Positions 22,601-37,946 of a stretch of DNA of 64,000 bases are shown here, piece after piece. The DNA is from Sparassis latifolia. Taxonomy: Eukaryota > Basidiomycota > Agaricomycetes > Polyporales > Sparassidaceae. The stretch is taken from contig CM031563.1 in assembly GCA_018466975.1 (NCBI GenBank), forward strand, positions 1,240,001 through 1,304,000, written 5' to 3'. Numbering within the stretch: position 1 is the first letter of the stretch; every line of letters starts with the position of its first letter. A model generated the notes under the pieces. That model saw only the letters and a list, made by a program, of their open reading frames with translations, searched no databases and had not been told where the DNA came from. Both the position numbers and the translations under genes were made by a program.

Positions 22601-23921
22601 ACAGACGACATCTCGCGGCGGGAGCTCGCGCTCGACAAGGAGATCATCCAGCTGATCCAGAACGCATGTAAGAACGATCGCCTGGCGCGTGCACTGGACC
22701 TCACACGGCTCCTGCACCACACCGCGTCGTTCGACATGGCGATGAAGGTCGCGGGATTCTACCACCTCATCGGGCTGCAGGAGAAGATGGAGGCGCTCAA
22801 AGACGACCGCCTAGCGGGCGCGCGCGATAGGCGCAGGCAGAGTGCGCGGGACCTCGCGCCTGTTCCGCCTGAGCGCTCGTATTATGCTGAGCCCCAGCGC
22901 CCGAAAGCCTTTCAGGACTTTCGGCCCCCGCCTGCGATCCATCGTCCCGGCCTCGAACGTGCGATGCCCGCCATGGATTCGTTCAAGAGCACCGCTACTG
23001 TGCCGGCAAGGGCAGACATGAGCAGTCAGGTGTCAGCAGACACTAGTACCTTTGAGTCGTCGTTTGTCGACGATTCCATGGACGCCGACTGGTCGGTCGC
23101 TTCTCCAGACGGGAAAAGGAAGCGCGCGGAGGAAGACGAGCCTGTGCGAGAATTGCGCTATCCGAGCGTCGACAATGCGGCGAAGCGGCGTGCTATAGGG
23201 GATCCCGCCGCACTGTCGAGTAAGGGCACACCTTGACTGATTAGCCGTTAAATCAATTTACGGTATTCGCAGGAGGAAATCCTTTCGCTCGCAAGGTTGG
23301 CGCAGACACGGGTCGTAATCCTTTCACAAGGAGTGTGGAAGCCAACAGATCGGTGCAAAAAAGCGAGAGCTTCTTCAATAAAGTTGATGTTGCCGAGACT
23401 ACTCGTGCGTCACACTCTGCGCGTTTTCTGCATGGTCGAGTTTGCTGACGGATTAAAATTCCTTTCCTATAGGGCATCCACCAAACAAGGGCAAGTCGAA
23501 AGAGAAGGAGAAGAAAACTACCGGGAAACAGGCCACGCTGTTTGGCTATCCATCTGTTCCTCCGCCAGAGAAAAGGGTACCAGGACGCAAAAAGAAAAGC
23601 AGCGAAGACTCTCAGCCGGTGCCTACCGATAAGTCAAGTGAAGGGACGCCCACCGCTGAGAAACCAGCGGACAACGTAGCAATGGTGACCGAGACCGAAA
23701 CACAGGAAGCTGACGACACACAAGTGGAGTCGATGGCGTCACAACTGGCAGGGATCCCTCCGACACCAGAGGAAGACATAACAGATGCGGTCGAGGTGAG
23801 TCGGTCCTACGTGTTTCAAACCCTTCGTCCCTGCTTACTGGGTTCACACCAGCATAAGGAAGGCTCGGCAGGGACGCCTACACTATCTGCCGGCAGTAGC
23901 GCAGAGGTATCAAAAATGTGA
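19660..23921 (+). CDS. CTF4: Ctf4/Mcl1/AND-1 replisome adaptor
   Basis: About 18 short exons encode a WD40 plus SepB protein of the Ctf4/WDHD1 family, the trimeric hub that links the CMG helicase to polymerase alpha and supports sister-chromatid cohesion. N-terminal WD repeats are clear ([52 protein letters not shown] then [15 protein letters not shown]). The middle SepB-type propeller begins at [20 protein letters not shown] and continues through [13 protein letters not shown] and [14 protein letters not shown]. The helical bundle is [20 protein letters not shown] to [20 protein letters not shown]. The C-terminal tail is disordered and basic, with [11 protein letters not shown] and [14 protein letters not shown]. 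No HMG box, as found in animal AND-1, is present. The intron at 20558-20608 needs a GC donor to keep frame. Confidence 0.9.
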
Positions 23922-24034
23922 GATCTTCACTTAGTAAAACTAGAGTGGATATATTGTAGAGCATGTATGGTAATATGCTATTTGGATCAGCCGAATCTTG
24001 GCCATTGTGACTCGCCTGACGCCGAAGAACATAA

Positions 24035-25543
24035 TCAATGGCTCTTCCGCCCGACGCTGTTGTGACGTGCAAATGCGTCAGTAATAAGCAACTCCTGCGA
24101 AACCAAAATGAATCCCGACGGCGTTGCATGAGTGCATTGAACAGAACATACCTCAGGAGCGAACGGCCAGTCGTCGAACGCGCGCAGGAGTAGTGCCCAT
24201 TCTGCCACTGAAAGATCTCGTGGAGACTTGTTGATATTGAAATGCTGCTCGGGGGGGAGGTTCGGGTCTGTGAGAGTTTTGAGTAACGTTTGGGCGCCGG
24301 GGGCTAGCGAGCTGCAATGTGCGTCAAGCGAGTGTAAGGGATCACAGTAAATGACGCTGACCCGATAGCGCGCTTCAGTGGTGTAGACTTGAGAACGAAT
24401 AGACGGCGTAGACAATAATCCCATTTATCCAGCATACCCCGCGTGATGATCTACACGGACTATAAGATAGCATTAATAAAAGAGGTAGGTACAACATACC
24501 TGATCCTCGAGCGGTATGATGTTGATGGCATGCAGCGGAACAGAACGGCGTGATTCAGTCGAGAGAGGAGGAAAAAAATGCTCTCCAGTTGGCTGGAGAG
24601 TCTCGGACGCGAGTGATGGCATGGACTCGGAAGTTGCCTCAGCGATCACAGTTAATTTGCAACGAGAGGCCTTCCCACGCCCAGATGATATGCGCTGAAG
24701 GAGCACCGTCGGATTGTAAATTTCTGGACACAGGAATGAGACGTACCGACCAAACCCAATTATTGACAATAAGACTCATGGGCACTCGACCATACTTGAA
24801 TAGCCACGTTTTTTCGGGAATGCATCGATACAACTGTGCTATCAGCTGCTCTCCCTTAATTGAGTGTTCAAGGTGGCTGATGAAATGAAGTTGGGGATGT
24901 ACTGTGAAGCGATGTGTGAGCAGATATTTCGAAGTACAGTGCAGGTGACAGCTAACGGGTCTCCCACGCATGTGTCTCTACGTCATCCAGAAGTCCCAAG
25001 TCTTCTATGTGACTGTAAGTGTCCCAATTGAAACCAGAGAGTGGGATGACTTTGACACGTGAATCGGCCTCTTCTAAAGGCTTTCATAACTTGTGAGTAC
25101 GAAAGGTGAAGCAAAGGAGACACGTGATTACTTACACGGAGGAACTTGAGATATTGCTCATGATCCTCTAGGATGATGAGTTTCCGAACCTTGGACTTCG
25201 GCAAGGTAAGCAGCGCCCTGGATAGTGCGCCGGGACCTGTTTGTCATTGGCACGAGAGATGTTGCTAAGCAACAAGCTACTCACCAGGATAGGCCTCAAT
25301 AATAATCTTTCCGTTTCCCGACGCCGGACTCGGGTTAGACAGGAAAGAATGGGCGATTCTGGCGGCAGTGTGCGGGTTCCATAGGGAGACGTTCTCCCTG
25401 CTGTAATTCGTGCCTACAGTGAAATGATGCCGCCATTCTTCAAGAGGTGGTAGTGGAGGTAGTTCACTGAGGGTCGTGTAAGACCGGATGCATGACTGTC
25501 GGAGTGGCTTTGCAAAGCGGTGAGAAAGGCGGACTGCGTTCAT
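24035..25543 (-). CDS. Mitochondrial transcription factor B-like (rRNA adenine dimethylase fold)
   Basis: Seven or so exons are followed: start MNAVRLSHRFAKPLRQ (a mitochondrial targeting-type presequence), HTAARIAHSFLSNPSPASG, then the nucleotide-binding signature rebuilt over an intron, KIIIEAYPGPGALSRALLTL and KLIILEDHEQYLKFLR. Next come SRVKVIPLSGFNWDTYS, LHFISHLEHSIKGEQLIAQL and FKYGRVPMSLIVNNW, a stretch found in KsgA/Dim1-like mitochondrial TFB proteins of fungi. The C-terminal part includes IITRGMLDKWDYCLRRLFVL, where the acceptor at the TGTAG just before ATCATC must be used to avoid a stop, and LSVAEWALLLRAFDDWPFAPE. The family either methylates mitochondrial small rRNA or serves as transcription initiation factor; the degenerate EAYPGPG loop (instead of E-x-G-x-G-x-G) suits the latter. 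Stop at 24035. Confidence 0.8.
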
Positions 25544-25673
25544 GGTCGGTCAGTCTGGCGCCCGGACTGGCGCGGTGGTCATTTTCAGCTGCGGGCACGT
25601 GAGGGAGTCACGGCCTGTGACGAACGCGACTTTGTCACGCGTCTCTCCCCTCTGCTTGCCGACCGCCACCGCC
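25544..25673. promoter_or_regulatory. 130-bp divergent promoter with an MCB box, mtTFB-like gene / SMC3
   Basis: The two start codons are 130 bp apart. A perfect MluI cell-cycle box ACGCGT lies at 25637-25642, 32 bp before the SMC3 ATG, and a CACGTG E-box lies near 25596-25601. MCB boxes bind MBF and drive G1/S genes in yeasts, which suits SMC3. Binding here is inferred from the motif only. Confidence 0.5.
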
Positions 25674-30273
<4,600 letters not shown>

Positions 30274-30443
30274 TAGTATCTGTTTATCTGACTTCATATG
30301 GCTGGCTTTCGCATTGCTCTTCGGTTCGTTGTCTCAAGGAATTGACATTCGCATTGCTGTGTACCACTATACCATGTACTCGCTGTTGTAGATTACCGAC
30401 GATCCTATCCTTATTTTTTTCACTTGAGCTCTTTTCGACCGGC

Positions 30444-30451
30444 GTTATGAA
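30444..30451. repeat. Left target-site duplication GTTATGAA
   Basis: Identical in all eight bases to 31323-31330 and abutting the left terminal inverted repeat. Confidence 0.85.
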
Positions 30452-30496
30452 AGGACCCCCGACAATTGGCGAGGATGCCTGATCTGGAGGGGCCCA

Positions 30497-30680
30497 AAAT
30501 GTCCGTCAGCAGAAGCCATATTTTGGCTTGAAATGTCCGCGAGAACTCAGGCCTTCGGCCTTAAGAGGTCATATTTGTCCGGGTTTTGGACCAGGCATCC
30601 GTGCACCGAAGAAATGTCCGTATTCCCAGATCAGGCCTAAGAAAGGCTCCAATTTTGTCCGTATTCACCAATCAGGCCTC
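30497..30680 (+). repeat. Left subterminal array of five TGTCCG repeats
   Basis: TGTCCG starts at 30500, 30534, 30576, 30615 and 30656, each after an A/T-rich triplet (AAA or TTT-like). Four of the five are followed 8-11 nt later by CAGGC. Spacing is 34, 42, 39 and 41 nt. These are candidate transposase-binding sites. Confidence 0.75.
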
Positions 30681-31140
30681 AGGAGACCTTACATTTCGTC
30701 GTAAAGAGTGTGATATCTCTCCATAGCCACTTAGAACTCCATGGAATGCAAACGTCAACTCATACTTTCATCTACTTCGCCCGCTCCCTTCCTCTTCCTT
30801 GCCGTCAGAATCTTCACGCTAGCCAGTATACCAGATATCAATGTAGGTGTAATCAATTCACTGAAGATCCGTGAGCACATGGGGCAATGTCGAGCATACG
30901 AAGATCCGGACTGAGCCGGTGATTGCCTGGAAGTAAGCGTAAGAAGTAAGCCGATGGAAGGTGAACGAAACGATATGTTTGCAGCAAGGAAGACACATAC
31001 TTGAGAAGTCCTAGTCAACATCTACGAAGCGGCGAGTTGGGTCCGAGCTGCCCTTCCAAATCGGTGAGGCCAGGTCCGAGCGCCTTCCATATCGCCGGAC
31101 GGCATCGTCGGCACCATAGATAGGTTCGGCTGGGGTCAAA

Positions 31141-31296
31141 ATTTGTCCGAAAAGGATCAGGCATCCACAACGTCCAAGCCTTATAATATGTCCGGGAAAA
31201 TCCTCAGGCTATCCCGGGGTCGACCCCCTGATTTGTCCGTGAAATACCAGGCATGAGGCTCTCAAAAGTTCAAAATTTGTCCGTAACTGGCTCAGG
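31141..31296 (+). repeat. Right subterminal array of four TGTCCG repeats
   Basis: TGTCCG starts at 31144, 31189, 31234 and 31278 with spacing 45, 45 and 44 nt. Each is followed 8-10 nt later by CAGGC, or CAGGG in the last. The orientation is the same as in the left array, so the arrays are direct rather than mirrored copies. Confidence 0.75.
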
Positions 31297-31322
31297 GACC
31301 TTCCCCAATTGTCGGGGGTCCT

Positions 31323-31330
31323 GTTATGAA
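31323..31330. repeat. Right target-site duplication GTTATGAA
   Basis: Identical in all eight bases to 30444-30451 and abutting the right terminal inverted repeat. Confidence 0.85.
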
Positions 31331-31489
31331 CCCATAAGTCCGCTATCTGGCTACTCCGAGTTTCTCGGAAATATATCTCGGCCCGGGATTGTTTCCGTGA
31401 CTGCTGTGACACCTGAGGCAATGTGACACTATCTGTGCTTGCGAAGGTCGGCTGGCCGAGTACGTATAAGCACAACTTGGATATCGGTG

Positions 31490-33962
31490 ATGCCTCCCAC
31501 TTCAAGTTCACCCAAACGGAAACGCGTCAGGAGATATTTCTCTGCTTCTGCTGCAACTGGTGCACGATGGAGCGCAAGGCTTGGCGGACATACTTCTACA
31601 ACGCGGTTACGACGCAAAGGATCCTCAGGTTCCATTACCAGCGAAGTTGATATTAACTCACCTGGTGGTGTCAATGACTCTGGCGTGGAAGAGGGACACT
31701 CTTCCGCAATTACAGATGACGGCGTAGCATTTCCTTCCACAGAGATTCATCCAGACTTACTCTCTGCCATGAGGCCTCTAACGTATGCTTCGCTTCCTCC
31801 AACACCCATATCTTCGTCTCCGCCTCTGCGTTCGTCACCACCACCGTTTTCCACGTCTTTCCCTTCATTCACGTCGAGTGAATTTCTTCACGAACCTCCT
31901 TTTTCGCTGTGGGAATATCTCCAAGAAGAGTTACTGGCCACAGACTTCGACTCTCATCAAGAGCTCAAATGGGAAAGGGTGAGCAATTTTTTGAGTATGC
32001 CTCTTGCATTGGAGAAAGTGAGTCTTCCTCTGGAAAAAAAATTATGTTTTTTTCTGATCTACTACCTCCAGATTTTTCTGTTCGGTTTCGTCGTCTGTAT
32101 GGACTCTTTTCTCCACACGTTCACAATTCTGCCCATACGTTTCGTTGTCGCATTATGGCGACTCCTCACGAATACCGTTACCCGCTCGTCACTGGCTCTT
32201 CCACCTTCACAGAAGGCTGATATCCTTCGGACTTTGTTGCTCGTAACTACTATCGTAGCATTAGCTCCACTTACAGATGCTAGCAAGTTGTATCACTTTA
32301 TTCGCGGTCAGGACTCCATCAAACTGTACGTTATATTCAACGCGCTCGAAGTACGCACCTCTTCACACTGGTGTGTATCCCTCTGATCTCCGCTATAGAT
32401 TGCGGACCGGCTGTGTGCATCAATTGGGCAGGATATATTCGACTGCCTGTTCTCTCGCTCTACCATGGAAATTATCTCCCACAGGAAGCCACCCACCTCC
32501 TATATCCTACGTCCAGTATTATTCTTTGTGTTGGCGGTGATATATAACAGTGAGGAAATTTACTACGTCGTGGCTCACGGCGTATTGACTGGTCTTCTTC
32601 TAGTGGCACATACTTTGGTCATGATCTACCAGATGATATCCCTGAATGTGGCAGTGAACTCCTACGATAACGCCCTCCTCACTCTTCTCGTTTCAAACCA
32701 GTTTGTCGAGATCAAAGGGAGCGTCTTCAAGAAGTTCGAGAAGGACAACCTCTTCCAGATTACTTGTGCAGGTAAGAGTTGCATCTCACGAATCAGAAAA
32801 TTCTGATGCCCGTGTGCTCACCGTTCGACCGTAAATTCTAGACATTGTCGAACGCTTCTCTCTGATGTTGATGCTATGCGTCGTCGCTTTTCGCAACCTC
32901 ATCGAGCTCAGTGGATCATCATTCAATTTCAGTGACGGTTTTGCTCTTCCGAAAAGCTTCGGATGGTTCCGAGGCAACAACGTCATCTGGACGATCTCAT
33001 ACGTACGTGGTGCCATTCGTCTCATTGCAAGTGCAACCTGACCTGTTACGATTCAGCCTGTCCTGACGGTGATGGTATCTGAGATGCTCGTCGACTGGTT
33101 GAAGCATGCGTTCATTACCAAGTTTAATCACATCCGCCCTTCCGTCTACGAGCGGTACACGGACGTCCTTTGCAGAGACCTTGCCAGCGGAAGCGCTGTT
33201 GGTCGGCGGCGAGGGGCGCGCAAAGTAGGCTCACTCGTTCTATATGTCCATGCAAGGTGGCTGAACGAATCATCCGACTACACTGTAGCACAGCTACGTT
33301 GACCAGTCACCACTGGTCGCACGTCGGCTCGGGTTCGCGTCCCTCCCGCTGGCGGTACTTGCCATTCTCACCGGCACACAGTCCATCAACCTCCTGATAT
33401 CGATGCACACTGACGGCTCATCTCCATGGACGCGCCCGCTGTCACAGCTCTCGACCGACGAAATCATCAATATCGCCAAGTGGGCGGCTCTCTGTGTATC
33501 GTTCTGGCTATGGTACGTGTCTCGCAGGTTGCTGTGGGGCTGTTGTCTCATGCTCTCCCATTGTCTCCTCTCATTGTCTCCTCTCAAAGCTTCGTCGTGG
33601 TCAAAATCATCACGGGTGTCCACCTCCTAAGCTATGCCACACGGCGAAGAGCGGGAACGGAGGCCCGCAAGGCAGCCGACGTAGTCAACGACTTTGGTCG
33701 AGACCCCATCGGGGAAGGTAAGGAAGAACAGGTACGGCACTCGATGTTGTCTCTTATACATAATTTTCACGCGTGTCGTCGCTGTAACTCGTCACAGAGG
33801 TACAATCGCGAACTGAAGGCGCTGCTCGATGACAAGCGCGATGACGCTACTCCTGTAGCTGACATCGGTGAACGTCCACCAGGTGATCAGAGTGGAGGAA
33901 AGCGCAAGCGGCTGCCACTGGAGGAGATCACTAGATTCACTATGGTGAAACGTATCTGGTAG
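31490..33962 (+). CDS. TAPT1: TAPT1/Emp65 family ER membrane protein
   Basis: The start at 31490 (MPPTSSSPKRKRVRRYF) gives a basic, Ser-rich cytosolic N-terminus. The conserved TAPT1 block follows: SLWEYLQEELLATDFDSHQE, WERVSNFLSMPLALEK, then across a frame-neutral intron IFLFGFVVCMDSFLHTFTIL and PIRFVVALWRLL. Later landmarks are DASKLYHFIRGQDSIKLYVI, FNALEIADRLCASIGQDIFD, VIYNMAHTLVMIYQMISLN, NALLTLLVSNQFVEIKGSVF, EKDNLFQITCADIVERF and the HAFITKFNHIRPSVYERYTD loop. Six or more hydrophobic helices are visible. The C-terminus is charged and ends MVKRIW. Yeast Emp65 and animal TAPT1 act at the ER membrane, the former with Slp1 in folding or stability of membrane proteins and the latter in ciliary and secretory functions; which applies here cannot be told from sequence. 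Confidence 0.9.
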
Positions 33963-34237
33963 CACAAGTTGCGACTGGATGTGTATTACACCACATTGGA
34001 GGTATTACACACCACATCGGGGGAATTTTTGCCCACTGTCCTGCAGGTTTTTTAATTTATTACTAGCAAGGTTTCCGTCTACTCGAGTCACGATGCAAGT
34101 CGACATGAAAAATAAAGATATATAATAACACATAATTTCTATGGGAATACAAAGGAGCGGCAGAGAGCGGCACAGACAATGGCAAAGAAGATACACAGCA
34201 TGAACCAGGTAAGCCTCAAGAGGGAATGCGCAGAATA

Positions 34238-36839
34238 CTACTTGTAGGATCGTCTGTCACGATGATGCTTCGCATTCGTTCGATGATCGCGAGCCAGTTG
34301 TCGCACCTGCTCGTGGCGGTTCATCCGCTCGCTCTCCTTGAGCATGTCAACTTCCACAGGCTCCTCGATGTCCACAACCTCCCCTTCGAAAGACTCGACA
34401 GTCTCCGCATCGTCGACTACGACCGTCTTCGCGCCGCCTCCGCCCACCAGTTGAGGGCCGAAACCCGTCATCGCACCTTCTCTGGACATTGGGTTGCGGT
34501 TGCGCTGAGACTTTGCAACATTGAGGGGGATTACCTGAGGGTGTGTAATCTGCGTACTCGGAAGGTATACAGAGGGAGCAATGACGACCTCTTCTGAGTA
34601 GTCGCTGCCAGAGTTCTGGCGGCTCGAGGACGTGCCCGAAACATCTGCGACGTTGGCACCGATGGAGGAATCCCCCTGGCGAGATGGGCCAGCAGCATGG
34701 ATTTGCCCGCTCGAGCGTCGACGGGGATCATACATCTCCATAACCTCCGCCAAGGGACCGTCGAGCGAGTCGGTGGCGGCTACTTGGCGAGGAGCAGCCC
34801 GAGGCTGGCGGCGGACGGTAGCTGTTGGGATAGCGGCATCTACTGAGGAAGTGCTGGCTTTTCCCGAGTCCGGATTGGACGACGAAGCCGGCTTGAACGG
34901 GGTATAGATGGCGTGGGGGCGCGCCATCGGGACGACCTGGTCGCCAGCCGCGTAAGTCTGTTCTCGCGCAACTTGCTTAGCCGACGAACGGCGCACACCT
35001 ACACTGAGGACGTCATTGCTAGATGGGAGGCCGAACAGGTGGGAGCGATCATAGTGGGCTGCAGTGGATGCCGAGGGATCGTGGCTGTGGCGAGGGCGAT
35101 CAGCCTCCGACGCCTGCTGCGTGCTACCCGCGGGAACAGACTTGTGGTGGCCATCACGGGTGTAGCGAGCCTGGTAGACCACAGAGGACGCCGGCGGACA
35201 CCACCTCTGGCGAGAACGGTGGGCCTCACGCGCCTGCTCTATGCTGGCCTTCCGACGCTGCTCAACAATGTCGTCCGAGCTGCTGCGCCCGTGGCCCTGC
35301 TGGCGAGAAGAGCCGGCGACGTTGGTGGCTGTTGTCTCAGAGCCATATCGCACATGTCCGTACCCGTGGGGCTTGGAGGATGTGTGTGGCACGGGGACGG
35401 TGCCGTAACCAGCGGGTGGACGTCCTGTGTGGCTGGACGATGTCATTACCCTGCCACCGACATCGCCGGAATCAGGACCACCATGACTAGAGGTCGCGTA
35501 CCTGTATTGGCGCGAGGATGTGCCGGTAACAACCTCCGGACTGGTGCGCAAGTGCTCGTGGCTGCGCGAGGAGGCGTGCACGTCGCGAGTGACACTCCGA
35601 GCCGCAACGCGCACGTCTCCGTACGAGCGGGAGGCAACATTGGCGGCTCTGGAAACGTCGTTCGAGCCAGTGCGCGCGTGTACATGGCCACTAGCAGAGT
35701 GGTGAGTCCCGGTCCCGCGTGTCTCCGAGCTGCTGCGCAGATGCTGACGCGCGTTGGTGTCGCCACTATGTACGGCGCCAGTCCCGGGGACGGAAGCCTT
35801 GTGTGGTGGCTTGTCCTTCTCGGGTAGCGGCGGTCCACTCTTCGCCGATGGGACAAGCTTGTCCTTCTCCGGGATGCGTGGTGGCCTGTCTTTCTCAGGC
35901 GGCAAGAGCTTACCACTTTCCCCTCTTCCACGTGCGGTCGCAGACTCGATTTCGCTTGGGCGGCCATCCTGCTGGGCGGAGGCCTTCCGACCCATCCAAA
36001 TAACATTGACCCACTCGGGCGACGAGTGAACCTGCGGACCTGCGCGGGAGTCGAAACGAGAGTTATTGGGCCGATGAGGATGCACTATTGTCGGCCGTGC
36101 AGCTCCAGTCAGCTTCGAAGTCGACGCGGAGTAGTCAGCTGTGTTGGCGCGCCCGCTGTCGACCGTGTTCGATCTGATCCTCCCCGCGGGGGTGCGCCGC
36201 TCAGCGTCGTCATCTCTGGGGGGCCGGCCTGTAGCAAAGCCGGAATTCACCGAGTACTGCGAGTACTGGGACATGGTCTCTTGAGCTGAGGAACGTCGTA
36301 TGTCCTCCGCTGCAGGGCGCCACGCCGTGTGTTCAGCTCTGAGGAGTGGCGCGAGCTTGCTGCTGCTCGCGTACTGTGAGATGGGCACCTGAGCCGAGGT
36401 ACGTCTCTTCTCCGTTGAGGGGCGCCGCGTCGTCTCATTGCTGGAGTGCTGGACCGGAGCGAGCTTGGCATTACCCACGTACTGGGAGATGTGGCCTTGA
36501 GTCGGTATACGCTTCTCCTCAACCGCTGGGCGCCGCGGTGTCTTATCACTGGTATGCTGGAACGGGGCGAGCTTTGGGTTGCCCACGTACTGAGAGATGG
36601 GCCCTTGCGCGAAATCCCTGTCCAGCTCTTGCTTGTGCTGGCTCGATGACGAACGCGAGCTCCTGCTCTGGCTGGACCGTTTGTCCCCTTGCCAGGACAG
36701 CTGCCGCGTGAGGCGGTGCCCCTGTTCTTCCGGGGGCGGGGGCTTGGGTCTGTGGAGGGGTAAGCAGAAAAGGAGTCCGCTGCAGGACAGACACGCACCG
36801 TGATAGAAGGGAAGAAATTGACCAGCTTCTGGTTCTCAT
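34238..36839 (-). CDS. Disordered protein of unknown function with 36-residue tandem repeats
   Basis: Two exons (36839-36799 and 36749-34238) give 850 residues; the start MRTRSWSISSLLSRPKPPPP reads through the intron cleanly. Near the N-terminus three units of 36 residues repeat, beginning QGPISQYVGNPKLAPFQH, QGHISQYVGNAKLAPVQH and QVPISQYASSSKLAPLLR, with a partial fourth (QETMSQYSQYS). A second short repeat follows (PPEKDRPPRIPEKDK, PPLPEKDKPPHK). The rest is rich in Ser, Arg, Gly and His. The C-terminal 60 residues are more structured: acidic (DDAETVESFEGEVVDIEEP) then a charged helix (LKESERMNRHEQVRQLARDH). No enzyme domain is seen; a scaffold or cytoskeletal linker is possible but unsupported. 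It converges on TAPT1 with 275 bp between stops. Confidence 0.65.
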
Positions 36840-37946
36840 TCCTCACTTCAACGTTAGTGGCTACAAAGTCGGAAGTGGTGGCAAAGTTGAATATGCGGAG
36901 AAGGTCGGAGGTGGTGATCGAATATGTGGCCGCGAAGTCGAAGGAAGTGGCCAATTGTTGCGACGAAGTGGCGGTCGCTAAGAAAACGAGAAGAAATAAA
37001 ATTGAGGGGTAGAAACGATTATAAGGGGGAGACGCTTTGGAGCTTTAGAAATAGAAATAGAAGCCAAAGCAAACGAGTGTGATTGTGTCGTCGACAGCCT
37101 GCTTAGACAGGGTTTTATAGCGCGTTCATTTCGCTTACCAAGGTCTGTGTGCCAGGATGCTTTCAGCCACTTGAACAAACAGGGTAAGTTGTTCCTGTAG
37201 GCTCCGAAGAAGGAAAAAAAACATGAAAGCGGACGCCTGCTGCTCATTCGTGGCACTTTCTGACATGTAGAACGTCTGCATTGTCGGTTTGTCCCATTAT
37301 TTCGCTTCCACGTCTATTTACCACAGACTCACCGGTGCGGTCTAGCCGCCGCCACTGCAGCTTACAAAGTTGCGCAGAAACGTTGCAATTGTTAGCATGA
37401 GCAGCTCAGCCCATGGTGATCAGAACTGCTGTGATGCACACTCGGTGCCGTTTGATGTCAGCTTTTGGCAGAGTTGACAGGACGTTCAGGAGTAATGCTC
37501 ACTGATCCGCATGCTGCGGTCGTATAGCCTCATGGACACAGCTGCTGTTAGAAATTTAGCCTTCCGGATCCGAGAATGACCCTCGAGAATGTACTCGAGG
37601 TGCGCAGTAGGGGTATGCTTTTGGATGCACAGGAATGCGCGGGTGGGAAGGAGATTTGAAGACACAGCTGTGCACGCTGGAGCTGGAGTACCGTACCGCA
37701 CGAAGTAACAGCCCGATTGGGACTCACAGACGACCATGGAGCTTCCAGAGTCCAGACGTCATGCATCCGCCATAATATCAATAAATTCTCCCTGCCAGCC
37801 GCCCTGCTCCATCCCCTCACTTCCCCCTCAACACCACCAGCACCATCTCCGGTACCGACCCAGTTCATCCGTGTGTTCCCCTCTTCCGCTCGTGTCCCAA
37901 TTTTCATTGACCGATCCCCGCAGTTTACGACTACTTACTGTCTGCA
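36840..37946. other. Divergent intergenic region, about 1.1 kb
   Basis: It lies between the start of the repeat-containing minus-strand gene and the SUR7-like start. Open frames on both strands are short and without motifs. A frame continuing upstream of 36839 (to about 36954) has no ATG, so I treat it as 5' leader. The last 200 bp before 37947 are pyrimidine-rich, as expected near a fungal transcription start. Confidence 0.45.

Larger units (their letters stand above)
30452..31322. mobile_element. Non-autonomous DNA transposon (hAT-like MITE), 871 bp
   Basis: The two ends carry an 18-bp perfect terminal inverted repeat, AGGACCCCCGACAATTGG at 30452-30469 and its reverse complement at 31305-31322. 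The element is flanked by a perfect 8-bp direct repeat GTTATGAA (30444-30451 and 31323-31330), the expected target-site duplication. No transposase frame is inside; the longest open frame (88 residues, minus strand, about 30755-31021) has no transposase motif. Clusters of TGTCCG repeats lie near both ends. An 8-bp duplication with subterminal repeats is typical of hAT elements, though P, Merlin and some Mutator-like elements also make 8-bp duplications, so the superfamily is tentative. It sits between SMC3 (998 of its bases downstream include it) and TAPT1 without breaking either. Confidence 0.85.

Noticed and set aside
30755..31021. 88-codon frame inside the transposon as a possible transposase remnant
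   Set aside because: No hAT C-terminal dimerisation motif, BED finger or DDE residues are visible; too short to judge.
34913..35827. 304-codon plus-strand open frame
   Set aside because: It is antisense to the 850-residue minus-strand gene, whose two-exon frame is consistent; GC bias leaves the opposite strand open.
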